Made by a program: the position numbers and the translations under genes. The notes beneath the pieces are model-generated. The model was not told where the DNA came from. It did not search any database and saw only the letters and a program-made list of their open reading frames with translations. Positions 12,259-23,174 of a stretch of 64,000 nucleotides of DNA are shown piece after piece. The stretch's first letter is position 1, and every line of letters begins with the position of its first letter. The stretch is from Aquila chrysaetos chrysaetos (lineage: Eukaryota; Chordata; Aves; Accipitriformes; Accipitridae), in NCBI RefSeq assembly GCF_900496995.4, contig NC_044006.1:60929204-60993203 (forward strand), in the 5' to 3' direction.

Positions 12259-13479
12259 GCCACCCTGCTACCTTCATCTTTCTTTACCCTTTTCTTTTTC
12301 TTCACTGGTCACCTACTGGAATACTGTTAAGGGAAATCACTCCTGTTCTGTTAGCAATCCTCTCAGATTACTCGTTGTAATCCTGGCCTTCTTACTTTCC
12401 ATTTCCCTTTCCTGGATAGGAATTATCCTCTAGCTGAAAGAGTCCTTTTCCTTCCTTTCCCAGGCCATCCCTCAAATGTTCATTGCTTCCACTTGGAGTG
12501 GGAGTACAGTGACTACCTGCATTGGTCAAACAGCCAACTCTCTGCAAAGCTCCATTGCCTTTGTTGACCAGACCTCCATAAACTGTAAAAGGCCCTTTAG
12601 ATGCTCATCTTCAGTGTAAGTAGATGCTTATACTGTCACCATCTAGAGCAGGCGGGAAATTCTAGGTAAAGATGCTTCAGTTTATGTGTGCTACATTTAG
12701 TATTTAAATCTGCAGCAGACTCCCCCCTCACAGTTCATGTGCCTGTCTGCCATTTCCATAAAGTCTGTTTAGAAAAATAATGTCTTATAAAGGACTGTTC
12801 TGAGAGTAAAGCAAAAGTTAGGCTGTCCAGATTCTTCTGGCTCATTTTAAGATTACAGGATTATAGAAACAGGTTATCTCTCTGTTGGCTAACATTAGCC
12901 ATTTGCGCTTCATGAGCTGGTGTATGTTTGGGGTGTGTGTGCATGTCTTGTGTGTGAATGTACGTGAATTTTCTTAAAATAGTGAAATATGATATTGCTG
13001 CCTACAAGACCGGCAAAGCAACCTGTACATCTGGCCAGTTAGAAACTCCCTTCTGCAATGTGTGTGTATGTCTAAACAGTTATATGGTTGTCTCACGGCT
13101 TGCGTAAGACCCTTATGAATTGCCAGAAGATGCAATTTCTGTGAAAGCTTGTGTGCTGTCTGTAATCCTGTAACAGCCTGCCAACCTGCAACGGCTGATA
13201 CATGCTCGCTCTTGAGCTGAGGGCTGTTAACAGGTCTATAGGAACCTGGAAGAAAGACAGCTTTTCTTAAAGAAACGGTTTTGAGTTGATTGAACTGCTA
13301 GTTGAGGCCTCAGGCTGCGATTTGTTAAGTGTCAAATAGAGAGCTTCTGTTGTACTTGCGTTATTACTGCTGTGGCTACAGGCTAGGTTGAAACTTAGAC
13401 AATTTATTGTTGCATTAAAAATCTTAATTGTTCGATAATCTAATGCTGGGGAAAAGTATAAATGTCCTGCTCTCGAATA
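12259..13479. other. Intergenic, no gene recognised
   Basis: Sequence between the truncated provirus and the CR1. No recognisable homology or long frame. It may include unrecognised retroviral remains next to 12258. Confidence 0.35.
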
Positions 13480-15304
13480 TTAAGGAAAGCCGGCGAGGCA
13501 CGCAGCTGCGGCGGCGGGCCAGCCCTGCGGCTGAGGCCGGAGGGAGGTGTACGGGGCCGGGCTCCCGGAGCCCGGGAAAGCCCAGGCCGAGCGGGGAGCC
13601 CCGCCGGCAGCCGGCAGCTCCCGCCGGAGGGAGGTTCGGCGGGCCCTGCCGGCCAGGCCGGCTGAGGGGGCTCGGGAGGGCGCGGCGGTGGGGCGGCAGG
13701 CAGGGCGCCGGAGGGGGCCGCGCACCCTGCGTGTGGGCCCGCAGCCCGGGGAAGGGCTCTGGGTCTCTGCCAGAGCGGTGGGCGCCAGCCGCGGAGCGAA
13801 AGCCAGTGTTTCTGCAGGGAAGGCCCCTGAGGTGTCTGATGCTCCCACCCAGACGGAGCTGGTCAGGAAGGAGACTTCGGTACAGACGGTCAGTTGCGAC
13901 GAGTGCCCAGACCCTTCTCCTGGAGAAAAGGAAAGTACCCGCAAGAGATGCGCACGGGTTGGTGATCTGTTGTGTCAGGCGGCGGGGTGGCAGGAAACAG
14001 TTGAAAGGCTGCACGGTGTTAGAGGGGCCGAGATGGAGGTAGACAGGTGGTTTCAGAACCGTGCTCCTGTGGTGGACACCGCAGAGAATGCGGCACCTTG
14101 GACGCTGGTGACCCACAAAAGCAGGACTCTGCTTCGATCCCCACCCTCCAGCATTACCGCCAAAAACAGGTATGAAGCTTTAACAGCTGTAGACACCCAC
14201 GAGCAAGGTCTGCGAGGAGAAACTGTACCAGCAGCACACAGTGGATACCGCAAAAAGAAACGACGAGTGCTCGTAGTGGGTGACTCTCTGTTAAGGGGCA
14301 CTGAGGTGCCCATCTGCCGGCCTGACAGGGAGTCATAAGAGGTATGCTGCCTCCTGGGAGCTAAGGTCTGAGATCTTGCTGAAAGGGTGCCACAATTTGT
14401 CAAGAGCACAGACTACTATCCATTGCTGCTCTTTCAGGTGGGCACAAGTGACACTGCAAGCCAGAACCTGGGCAGAATCAAGGAAGACTACAAAGATCTG
14501 GATAGGCTGGAAGAGTGGGCTAACAAGAGCCTTAGGAATTTCAACAAGGAGAAATGTAAGGTCTTGCACCTGGGAAAACATAATCCAGAAGTGCAGCACA
14601 GGCTGGGATCTACCTGGCTGGGGAGCCGCTCTGTGGAAAGGGACCTGGGGTTCCTGGTGGACAACAAGCTCAATATGAGTGCACAGTGTGCTGCTACGGC
14701 AAAGAAAGCCAACAGGATGCTGCGCTGCATCAACAAGGGTATCACCAGCAGAGATAAAGAAATCATTATCCCACTCTACTCAGCACTTGTCAGGCCCCAC
14801 TTGAAATACTGTGTTCAGTTTTGGACCCCGCTATGCAAAAAAGAGGTGGACAGGCTGGAGAGGGTCCAGAGAAGGGCCACAAAGATGATCAAAGGACTGG
14901 GAAGCCTGCCATATGAGGAAAGGCTGAGAGAACCGGGTTTGTTCAGCCTTGAGAAAAGAAGGCTTAGGGGAGACCTAATCACCGTGTTCCAGTATTTAAA
15001 GGGTGGCTACAAAGAAGATGGAGACTCCCTTTTTACAAGGAGTCACATGGAAAAGACAAGGGCTGATGGGTACAAGTTAATCCTGGGGAGATTCTGACTG
15101 GACACAAGAGGAAAAATTTTCACAATGAGAACAATCAGCCATTGGAATAATCTCCCCAGGGAAGTGGTGGATTCCCCAACATTGGAAACTTTTAAGGTTC
15201 AGCTGGACAGGGTGCTGGACCATCTTGTCTAGACTGTGCTTTTGCTAAGAAAGGTTGGACTGGATGATCCTTGAGGTCCCTTCCAACCTGGTATTCCACG
15301 ATTC
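13480..15304 (+). mobile_element. CR1 LINE with 5' end and ORF1, large internal deletion
   Basis: A GC-rich head (13480-13800), resembling a CR1 5' region, leads into an ORF1-like frame (13547-14338). Near its end this has the GDSL-esterase motif text VLVVGDSLLRGTEVPICRPD, typical of CR1 ORF1. A stop at 14336-14338 and another just after it break this frame. ORF1 text resumes (QFVKSTDYYPLLLF, GRIKEDYKDL) and at about 14500 jumps in frame into the C-terminal part of ORF2 (RLEEWANKSLRNFNKEKCKV, RRATKMIKGLGSLPYEERLR), so the rest of ORF1 and the endonuclease and most of the reverse transcriptase are deleted. The element ends in ATTCTAAG near 15304 after the usual GGTTGGACTGGATGATC 3' region. Confidence 0.9.
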
Positions 15305-15862
15305 TAAGAAAATGCTTGTTTGTATTTACTGTAAATGCTACACATGGCTTTTCCCAATGGTTCAAGGCTAGTTTTACCTTTTTTTTTTCTTGAGTATAGC
15401 TATTTACACACAGTTATGTTCTGTTTTTTTTTTTTAAAAATAACAGTTTAAACACCTCATTTTAAGCCTTGATACCAGATGCTATTACTCAATAGTAGAA
15501 TTGTCAGGGAAGTGTTTTGAAATAGCTAAATGCAACTTCATCAGGATGACACCAGGAATAGAGAAAGTTGGGGATTTTGACAGGATGTGGTATTTCTTTC
15601 CGAGAAGCTGTGATTCTGAAGAGGAAACTGGGAGTCTTGTTAGATAACCAGCGTATTTCAGATCTCAGATTAACTGTATGGTAAAAAGAATTAATGGCAT
15701 CCCTGCATATATAAAAAAGAATATTGAGTAGGTATAGGGAAATTATTCTTCTACTGCATTCATCAGTGAAAGTGGATTTATCTAAGTGTAACCATCTAAA
15801 TTGATCTGATTTTTCCACTGCAGGATTTTTGTCTATTATCTTTGAAGAAGAAAGCTAGATGG
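15305..15862. other. Intergenic, no gene recognised
   Basis: AT-rich, with T runs near 15380 and 15425. Nothing coding recognised. Confidence 0.4.
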
Positions 15863-15867
15863 CTAGC

Positions 15868-17630
15868 TGTCATGGTTTAACCCCAGCCAGCAACTAAGCA
15901 CCACGCAGCTTCTCTATCACTCCCCCTCCTCAACTGGACAGGGGAGAGAAAATATAACAAAGGGCTGTCATGGTTTAACCCCAGCCAGCAACTAAGCACC
16001 ACACAGCTGCTCACTCACTCCCCCCCCACCCAGTGGGATGGGGGAGAAAATCGGGAAAAGAAGTAAAACTCGTGGGTTGAGACAAGAACGGTTTAATAGA
16101 ACAGAAAAGAAGAAACGAATAATGATAATGATAACAGTAATAAAATGACAACAGTAATAATAAAAGGATTGGAATGTACAAATGATGCGCAGTGCAATTG
16201 CTCACCACCCGCCGACCGACACCCCGCTAGTCCCCCGAGCGGCGATTCCCCGCCCCCACTCCCCATTTCCTATACTAGATGGGACGTCCCATGGTATGGA
16301 ATACCCCGTTGGCCAGTTTGGGTCAGGTGCCCTGGCTGTGTCCTGTGCCAACTTCTTGTGCCCCTCCAGCTTTCTCGCTGGCTGGGCATGAGAACCTGAA
16401 AAATCCTTGACATTAGTCTAAACACTACTTAGCAACAACTGAAAACATCAGTGTTATCAACATTCTTTGCATACTGAACTCAAAACATAGCACTGTACCA
16501 GCTACTAGGAAGACAGTTAACTCTATCCCAGCTGAAACCAGGAGAGGGCTCATGGGTCGAGATAAGGACAGGGAGACATCATTCACCAATTACTGTCACG
16601 GGCAAAACAGACTCGACTTGGGGAAAATTAACTTAATTTATTGCCAATCAAACCAGAGTAGGGTAATGAGAAATAAAACCAAATCTTAAAACACCTTCTC
16701 CTCACCTCTCCCTTCTTCCTGGGCACAGCTTCACTCCTGAATTCTCTACCTACCCCCGCCCAGTGGCGCAGGGGGATGGGGAATGGGGGTTACGGTCAGT
16801 TCATTACACATTGTCTCTGCTGCTCCTTCCTCGTCAGGGCGAGGACTCCTCACACTCATCCCCTGCTCCAGCGTGGGATCCCTCGCACAGGAGATGGTCC
16901 TCCATGAACTTCTCCAACGTGGGTCCTTCCCACAGGCTGCAGTTCTTCCTGAACTGCTCCACCATGGGTCCCTTCCACGGGGTGCAGTCCTTCAGGCACA
17001 GACTGCTCCAGCGTGGGTCCCCCCTGGGGTCACAAGTCCTGCCAGAAAACCTGCTCCAGCATGGACTCCTCTCTCCATGGGGCCACAGGTCCTGCCAGGA
17101 GCCTGCTCCAGCACGGGCTTCCCATGAGGTCACAGCCTCCTTCGGGCATCCACCTGCTCTGGTGTGGGGTCCTCCCCAGGCTGCAGGTGGATATCTGCTC
17201 CACCGTGGACCTCCCTGGGTTGCAGGGGGACAGCCTGCCTCACCATGGTGTTCTAGGGAATCTCTGCTCGGGTGCCTGGAGCACCTCCTCCCCCTCCTTC
17301 TTCACTGACCTTGGGGTCTGCAGGGTTGTTCCTCTCACATGTTCTGACTCCTCTCTCCAGCTGCAGTTTCCGTGCCGCAGCAACTGGTTTTTTTCCCTTC
17401 TTAAATCTGTTATCCCAGAGATGCTACCACTGTCGCTGATGGGCTCAGCCTTGGCCAGTGGTGGGTCCATCTTGGAGCCGGCTTGCATTGGCTCTGTTGG
17501 ACATGGGAGAAGTTTCTAGCAGGTACTCACAGAAGCCACCCCTATAGCCACCACAGCTACCAGAACCTTGCCACACAAACCCAATACATTCCGCTCCTGC
17601 CTAGTTGCTGGCTGGGGTTAAACCATGACA
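15868..17630. mobile_element. LTR-type element with 29-bp terminal inverted repeats, split by a second LTR
   Basis: The left end TGTCATGGTTTAACCCCAGC... and the right end ...GCTGGGGTTAAACCATGACA are perfect inverted repeats over about 29 bases. CTAGC occurs on both sides (15863-15867 and 17631-17635), a 5-base target duplication. A younger LTR (15966-16544) interrupts it, leaving 15868-15965 and about 16550-17630. The right part is familiar avian LTR-derived text with repeated CTGCTCCAGCGTGGGTCC-like units about 50-60 bases apart between about 16865 and 17260. Frames across that repeated part are by-products of its composition. Known avian non-autonomous LTR families look like this in the middle, but I cannot name the family. 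Confidence 0.75.
15966..16544 (-). repeat. Solo LTR nested in the older element
   Basis: 579 bases, the same length as the LTRs of the intact provirus and clearly the same family, with scattered differences (for example ACGAATAATG for ACTAATAATG). AGGGC flanks it on both sides (15961-15965 and 16545-16549), a 5-base target duplication. The sense strand of the LTR is minus. It probably arose by recombination between two LTRs of a former provirus. Confidence 0.87.
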
Positions 17631-17699
17631 CTAGCATAGACTACGTGCCTAACATTTAGGTAGCTCAGGTTAAATGAGAGAAACCCTATTCATGAACCA

Positions 17700-18172
17700 G
17701 TAATGTGACCTTAACAGCAAAGGCGGCCAATGGTGTCCTGGGCTGCATTAAACAAAGTGCTACTAGTAGGTCGAGGGAGGTGATCCTTCCCCTCTACTCA
17801 GCACTGGTGAGGCCACATCTGGAGTGCTGTGTCCAGTTCTGGGCTTCCCAGTACAAGAAAGACATGGGCATACTGGAGAGAGTCCAGTGAAAGGACATGG
17901 AGATGATTAAGGGACTGGAGCATCTCTTGAAGAGGGGGAAGCTGAGAGAGCTGGGACTGTTCAACCTGGAGAAGGGAAGGCTCAGTGGGGATCTTATCAG
18001 TGCATACAAATGCCTGAAGGGAGGTTGTCAAGTCTCCCTCCTCAGAGATATTAAAAAGCCATCTAGACATGGTCCTGGGAAAGGAGCTCTAGGTGTCCCT
18101 GCTTGAGCAAGGGGCTTGGACCAGAGGATCTCCAGAGCTCCTTTCCAACCTCGACCACTCTGTGATTCCTTT
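17700..18172 (+). mobile_element. CR1 LINE 3' fragment
   Basis: CR1 ORF2 C-terminal text ([60 protein letters not shown]) with a stop at 17888-17890 and an internal gap around 18030. It ends at TTCCAACCTCGACCACTCTGTGATTC near 18168. Confidence 0.92.
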
Positions 18173-21100
18173 TGACAGTCTTGGAATAATGTCTTCACTT
18201 TCAGTATCCTTAGTTCAGGGCAGATGCTGATCCTGCTCCTTCAAGACTTGGAGAACATCAGATCTATAAGACAAAAGGTAAAAATTTCCCAAGCTTTTTC
18301 CTGCTCAGTTTCTAGTGTTTTATATTCACATTCCCTATGATTATCATTATTAATAGCAATATCGTTTTCATATGGTTGGGGAAAGTATAGATAATAGGAC
18401 TGTTACTGTGACCTGGAGCAACAGATGCACAAACCCTGCGGTAATTTAAGGGCCATTTTTGTTCTAGTGTGACTATTTCTGTTAATATAACCCAGTGACC
18501 TTCAGAGGTTCAGAGTTTATGCAATGCATATAGCTTCCAGATTCCACCTCTAGGAAATGAAGAGGAATCTTCTTGTGCTCCCTCATTTCCTTATTGTCCA
18601 CATTTTAGGAAAATTAGGCAAACATCTTCATACTATGATCTCATGTCTTCTCTTCTACCTGTTGATCATCAGGAAAATAGTTGCTTTTGTCCATGTTCAA
18701 ACTATCAGCAATGGCACTGGACTCTCCACAGTTAGAGGGGCCTGGAGACTTTACTGTTTCAGGCTCTTAACAAGTTCATGCAGACAGCTTTGCATCATTT
18801 ACTGTCACAGAAGGCTTGTTTTTGCAATCATGGATGAGATTACTGTTAAAGTGGGAAAAAAAAAATCCAAGGCAAATAATTTAGAGGCCAGAAACTGTTC
18901 TTCCTCTTCCTTCTGTTCCTCCTGACTAGGTCCGTAGTGCAGAGCACTGGAAACTAATAAAAAGAACTAGGGGTTGTCACACACATTACTCTTTGTGGTG
19001 AGGCCCTTTTTCTCCATATGAATTAGTATAGCTCCTGGCATAGCAGAGCCCTGCTGTGCTTGGTGTCATTATCAATACTATAACAATAACAGTGATAATA
19101 ATAATGTACTGGAAAACTTCATAGATGTAGAATGAAAACGGTAAATACTGCTCCCTCATTCAATGACACACAAATATCCATTAATTATTATTAGGTATGA
19201 AGCTAATTTTTGAGATTTGACTTATTAAAAAATGTTTTTGCCCAAGAGCCAGTGCCTTTTCTTACTAGGTTTTCATGATAATGCAGAATGAGATATTTGT
19301 GTTGCCACCTCCTAGCTGGTCAGAGCACTGCTTCAGTGAAGAAACAACTTCTAGTGATTTGCATAGTAATCCTTCTTATGTCCTAATGGAAGCAGGGAAC
19401 CCACAAGTATTTTTTGTCCTAATATCTACTTGGAACTAAAAACCTTTCAAAAGACTTTCTTTTTTGCTTTTTCTCTGTGTTGTCTCTGAAATAAATCCAG
19501 TCCCACAGGAGATTCACTCATGGATGTTTTCCCACCAGAAGACAGGAAAAACTTGATTGAAATAATGAAGACTAGTCAAATGAATAGCTATTTTCCTATA
19601 TCTGAGTCTTGGCAGGATGTAATTGTTGTTTGAAAACCTAGGGAAATACACACATATTTTATTTGTCCTTTTGGAATTATCAGACCTAGATTTGATTAGA
19701 ACAAAGGTTTGGTTCAGAGGTGGGCACTGTAATGACATGGGAGACAAAGTAAATGTGCCTGCCATATGACAAGTCTTTGTTGTTTCCATTTTGAACTTTC
19801 AACTTCTAAATTTAGATGAAATGTGTAATAAACTTGATGACAAACCAACTTGTTATAATTCGGTTATAAATAGGCTACCCACGTCAATAATAGTAGACTC
19901 CATCCGCTATTGCTACATGTGCTTCCATATTTACTTCATATTTCTATTACTGGCATTACTCAGAACGGTTGAGCAGTCATTGCTTTACTTGGGGTTTATG
20001 AATACACTCCAGCTATGATGAGACTAGTGCAAGTCATCAACACCCAGCAACACACTGATAACTGTAAACCAGTCTTACATTTTGAACCAATGACATTAAA
20101 AACACTTTCTTAGTACTGCACTAATGTTTGTATTGTTCATATTGTATTTGGGTCACTGGTATTCAGATTGGTTTAACTTGCATTGAAATTAATGGCCACA
20201 GCTGTGCAGGATTCATTTCAGTATTCTTTCCAATAGCTAACCAATACCTTGAAATATGGCTTAGCATTTATTGCTTTCAGATGGTAATTGTGAAAATGTA
20301 ATGGAGGTTCCACAGTGCATTCCTAGTTCACCTGATGAACCCACATTCTGCTCTGCCAGGGGTTGTTGATGGTACCAGCACTGACAAGAGTGCTCTCTAG
20401 ATACATGTAAAATATGGGGTTTCTCAAGTTAGCTTCAGACCAGCCATCTTGTGCATCAGCCTAGTAATGACATCAGGGAAGTGGGTTAATTTAGTTAAAG
20501 AAATCATTAAATAACTCCAGTAACCTCAGAATTCAGAAAAGTGAGTGACACAGATTTACAGCTATGAAATGGAGAGCAGAATCTGAGCTTTTCAGAGCAG
20601 GTTATGAAGCTGTTCAGTGGCAGCATAAACTGTTTTTTCTCAGCACACTGGATTTTTGCTGTCTTTTTGGAAAGAGTTGGGTCCCACGACAAAGGAAAAC
20701 ATTAACCATATATGAACTCTCCTGGCTTATCCAACACAGTGTTTCCATTACCAAGTCAGAAGAGGATAAAGATGAGGTTGGGTGGTTGGGGTGAAATCAG
20801 ATGAGGGAGAGTTAAAAAGGCAGCTCGCACAGACTAGTGGACTTGATCCCTTTGGAGGTTACTTCTGGGTATTCTACTGTTTGTTTTGCTTTTAAGAAGA
20901 TGGCAGTTTTAGAAGGAAAGCTCAATATTGCTTTTAATGTCCTGGTGGACTCAAATATTTTGAGACTATTTGCATTTTGACAAGGCTTTTTGTGCTTGCA
21001 TATTTAAATGCTTCTGCTCAGTAAAAGAATGCAGCTGTGGAATCAAACATGAAACTCAGGTTTTAAGTTTATAGAGTTTATGCTTAGTTTTCACAAATGG

Positions 21101-23111
21101 GGCCTCCAGCAAATAGATGGGGCTTTAAATGCTAGTTCAGATTTGTTGATATTAAGAGCAAACCGAATTGAGTTGTGATGTTAAAGACAGAGTCTTCTAA
21201 ATCATATTCTTAAGATCATAATTTTTTATGGGCTATCTCATGGCAAGATAATCTCCAATTTATTGTTTTGCTAATTGTAAGAAGTTAGGTAAGACAGAGA
21301 TTTTACCCTTGTCCTTGTGTAAAACCTGGTATCATCAAGAATTTACTACTTCAGGGAAGTAGTTTTGAACTTTAGTCGGGGCCACTGATGACTCATTTGC
21401 TTTTTTTGCTTTGAAAGGCGTTAACATTTTCACCACATTTTAGCATGCGCATTTGAATAAGAAACCTCACAGAATCCTATATAAACAACTTCCACAGACT
21501 CAGCCTATTAGTACACCCTACTGGGATGATATAAGGTAAGAGTTACATAGCTCACTGGATAACTCTATAGATGCCAAAGACATATTTTGTGTTATAATCG
21601 TAAGGTCCTTACTTTTCTATTACATGCTATTTAAGTGCTAACTTAGGAACAACGCTTAAAACTACCTTTGTGATAACAGTATCTATGTTGGGCTTTGCAG
21701 CTTTAGGTTAGCAATGAAATTAAAATATGAAATAGAAAAAACATAGAAATTATAGACAATTTTGAAAGAACTAAAGGAAAACAATTTTCATAGCTTTTTA
21801 GAATTTGTATTGTTGGTAAAATAGAATTTACTGCTAGAAAGCCAGATTCTGGTCTCCTTATTTTTGCTAGGTGGCCTTTTAACTTTCTCTGTCTTAGTTA
21901 ATGGAACCGAGAAGTAAATTTTTGAAAGTGTGAATCTCAGCAGTCGTTTTTAATTTCATGTTTCAAAGCAAATCTCCAAGAAATGGTAACTATGAATGAT
22001 GTGTGGGGCTGTAAAACAGCCTCACCTCTGCTTTACTGCTGTCAGTCAATAACTGAGAAGAACTTTTTGGGACCTACTGTAGTATCACTGAGATAAGAAT
22101 CTATCACCACTGCCAAGAATCCCCCAAAATCCCTTTCAACATGAATCTTCTTCTGTTTGTGGGTTGAAGCAAGCCCAGGAGGACTGAAGGGTTCTGAGGT
22201 GGGCATCCTAGTGAGTTCTAAATCAATTGAATTGACGTTTATATCACAAGTTCCCTTCCCAGAATTAAGGAAAAAAATCAGCTTTAAATTTTATACTGAG
22301 GTATGTAATTTGATCTCAAACAATTTTTTTCTTTGCCATCTGATTTGTTGAAAAAAATCACATTTTATTTTGAGTTGCTTCACAAGAAAAAGCTTTCCCT
22401 GTGAAGCTGCAAATGAGCTGAAAGGCCAGTTCTTCGTATGGCTGTAGTGGGGCCACCTGGAGACTGGGCATGGTCAGGGAGAGATCTTGTAGCTGGTGGT
22501 GGCTTTGAGCGTGGTCTGTGGGGGTTAACCTCTGACTACAGAGGAAGCTGATTTAGACAAAAGCTAAGCAGCCTTGGGATCCAGCAAAGCAGAGCTCTGA
22601 ACGATGCACCTTTTGTTACTTCAGCTACTTGATTTTCTGTTGCCTGTTTACATGGTCTGATTTTAACTGGCAGTTTGCAGAGTCTGTTAGGGAGATCTGC
22701 TTTGTGAATAGGATACAGATGATAGAGCTGAAAGTGTGCCTTGGTCAATGCACAGTTCACTTCTGTATGCAAGAGGTGAAGCAGGACTGATCTGGGGAGA
22801 GGCTCAAGAGCAGATCAGCTGGCGGCAGGAATAGCAGAGGTTAACAGTAAAAAGCAAGTGTCTGTGAATGAGGAAGTCTGGTGTATTAGGGATTTTCCTC
22901 TAAAAGTAGAGACAACAGAAAAACACCGCACAGCTCTGGTCACCTGTAGGGAGTGTCATTTCTCATCACAACCAATAATAGGTCATTCAAGATAATCAAA
23001 CTTTGAACAAGTACGTGCGTTTGTGGGAAGTTCACCTTTTCACCTAATATTTATTTAATGATAAATGCATAATTGTTTGAGCTGGCTGACATGTATGCCT
23101 GTATTACGCAG
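18173..23111. other. Upstream flank of the polyketide synthase, no exon identified
   Basis: About 4.9 kb of AT-rich unique sequence. It should hold the promoter and any non-coding first exon of the polyketide synthase gene, since the first coding exon begins directly after a splice acceptor, but I cannot locate either. No CpG island is present here, which suggests a tissue-restricted rather than housekeeping promoter. Confidence 0.4.
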
Positions 23112-23119
23112 CCCAGGAG

Positions 23120-23174
23120 ATGGAGACTGGAGATGAAATTGCTATTGTGGGAATAGGATGCAACTTTCCCGGAG
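23120..23174 (+). CDS. Polyketide synthase coding exon 1
   Basis: The exon begins after an acceptor CAG at 23109-23111. The first ATG (23120) has G at -3 and +4. It encodes [19 protein letters not shown], the standard opening of a ketosynthase domain, and ends at a GTAAGT donor (23175). This start is chosen because it gives the numbering in which R644 of budgerigar MuPKS falls on an arginine. Confidence 0.9.

Noticed and set aside
13480-13800. GC-rich block that looks like a host CpG-island promoter
   Set aside because: It runs straight into CR1 ORF1 and is the GC-rich 5' region of that LINE.
16145-17519. Frames of 69-181 codons, some Ser/Leu-rich
   Set aside because: They lie wholly inside LTR sequence and follow its repeated units. 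Twins of some occur in the other LTR copies.
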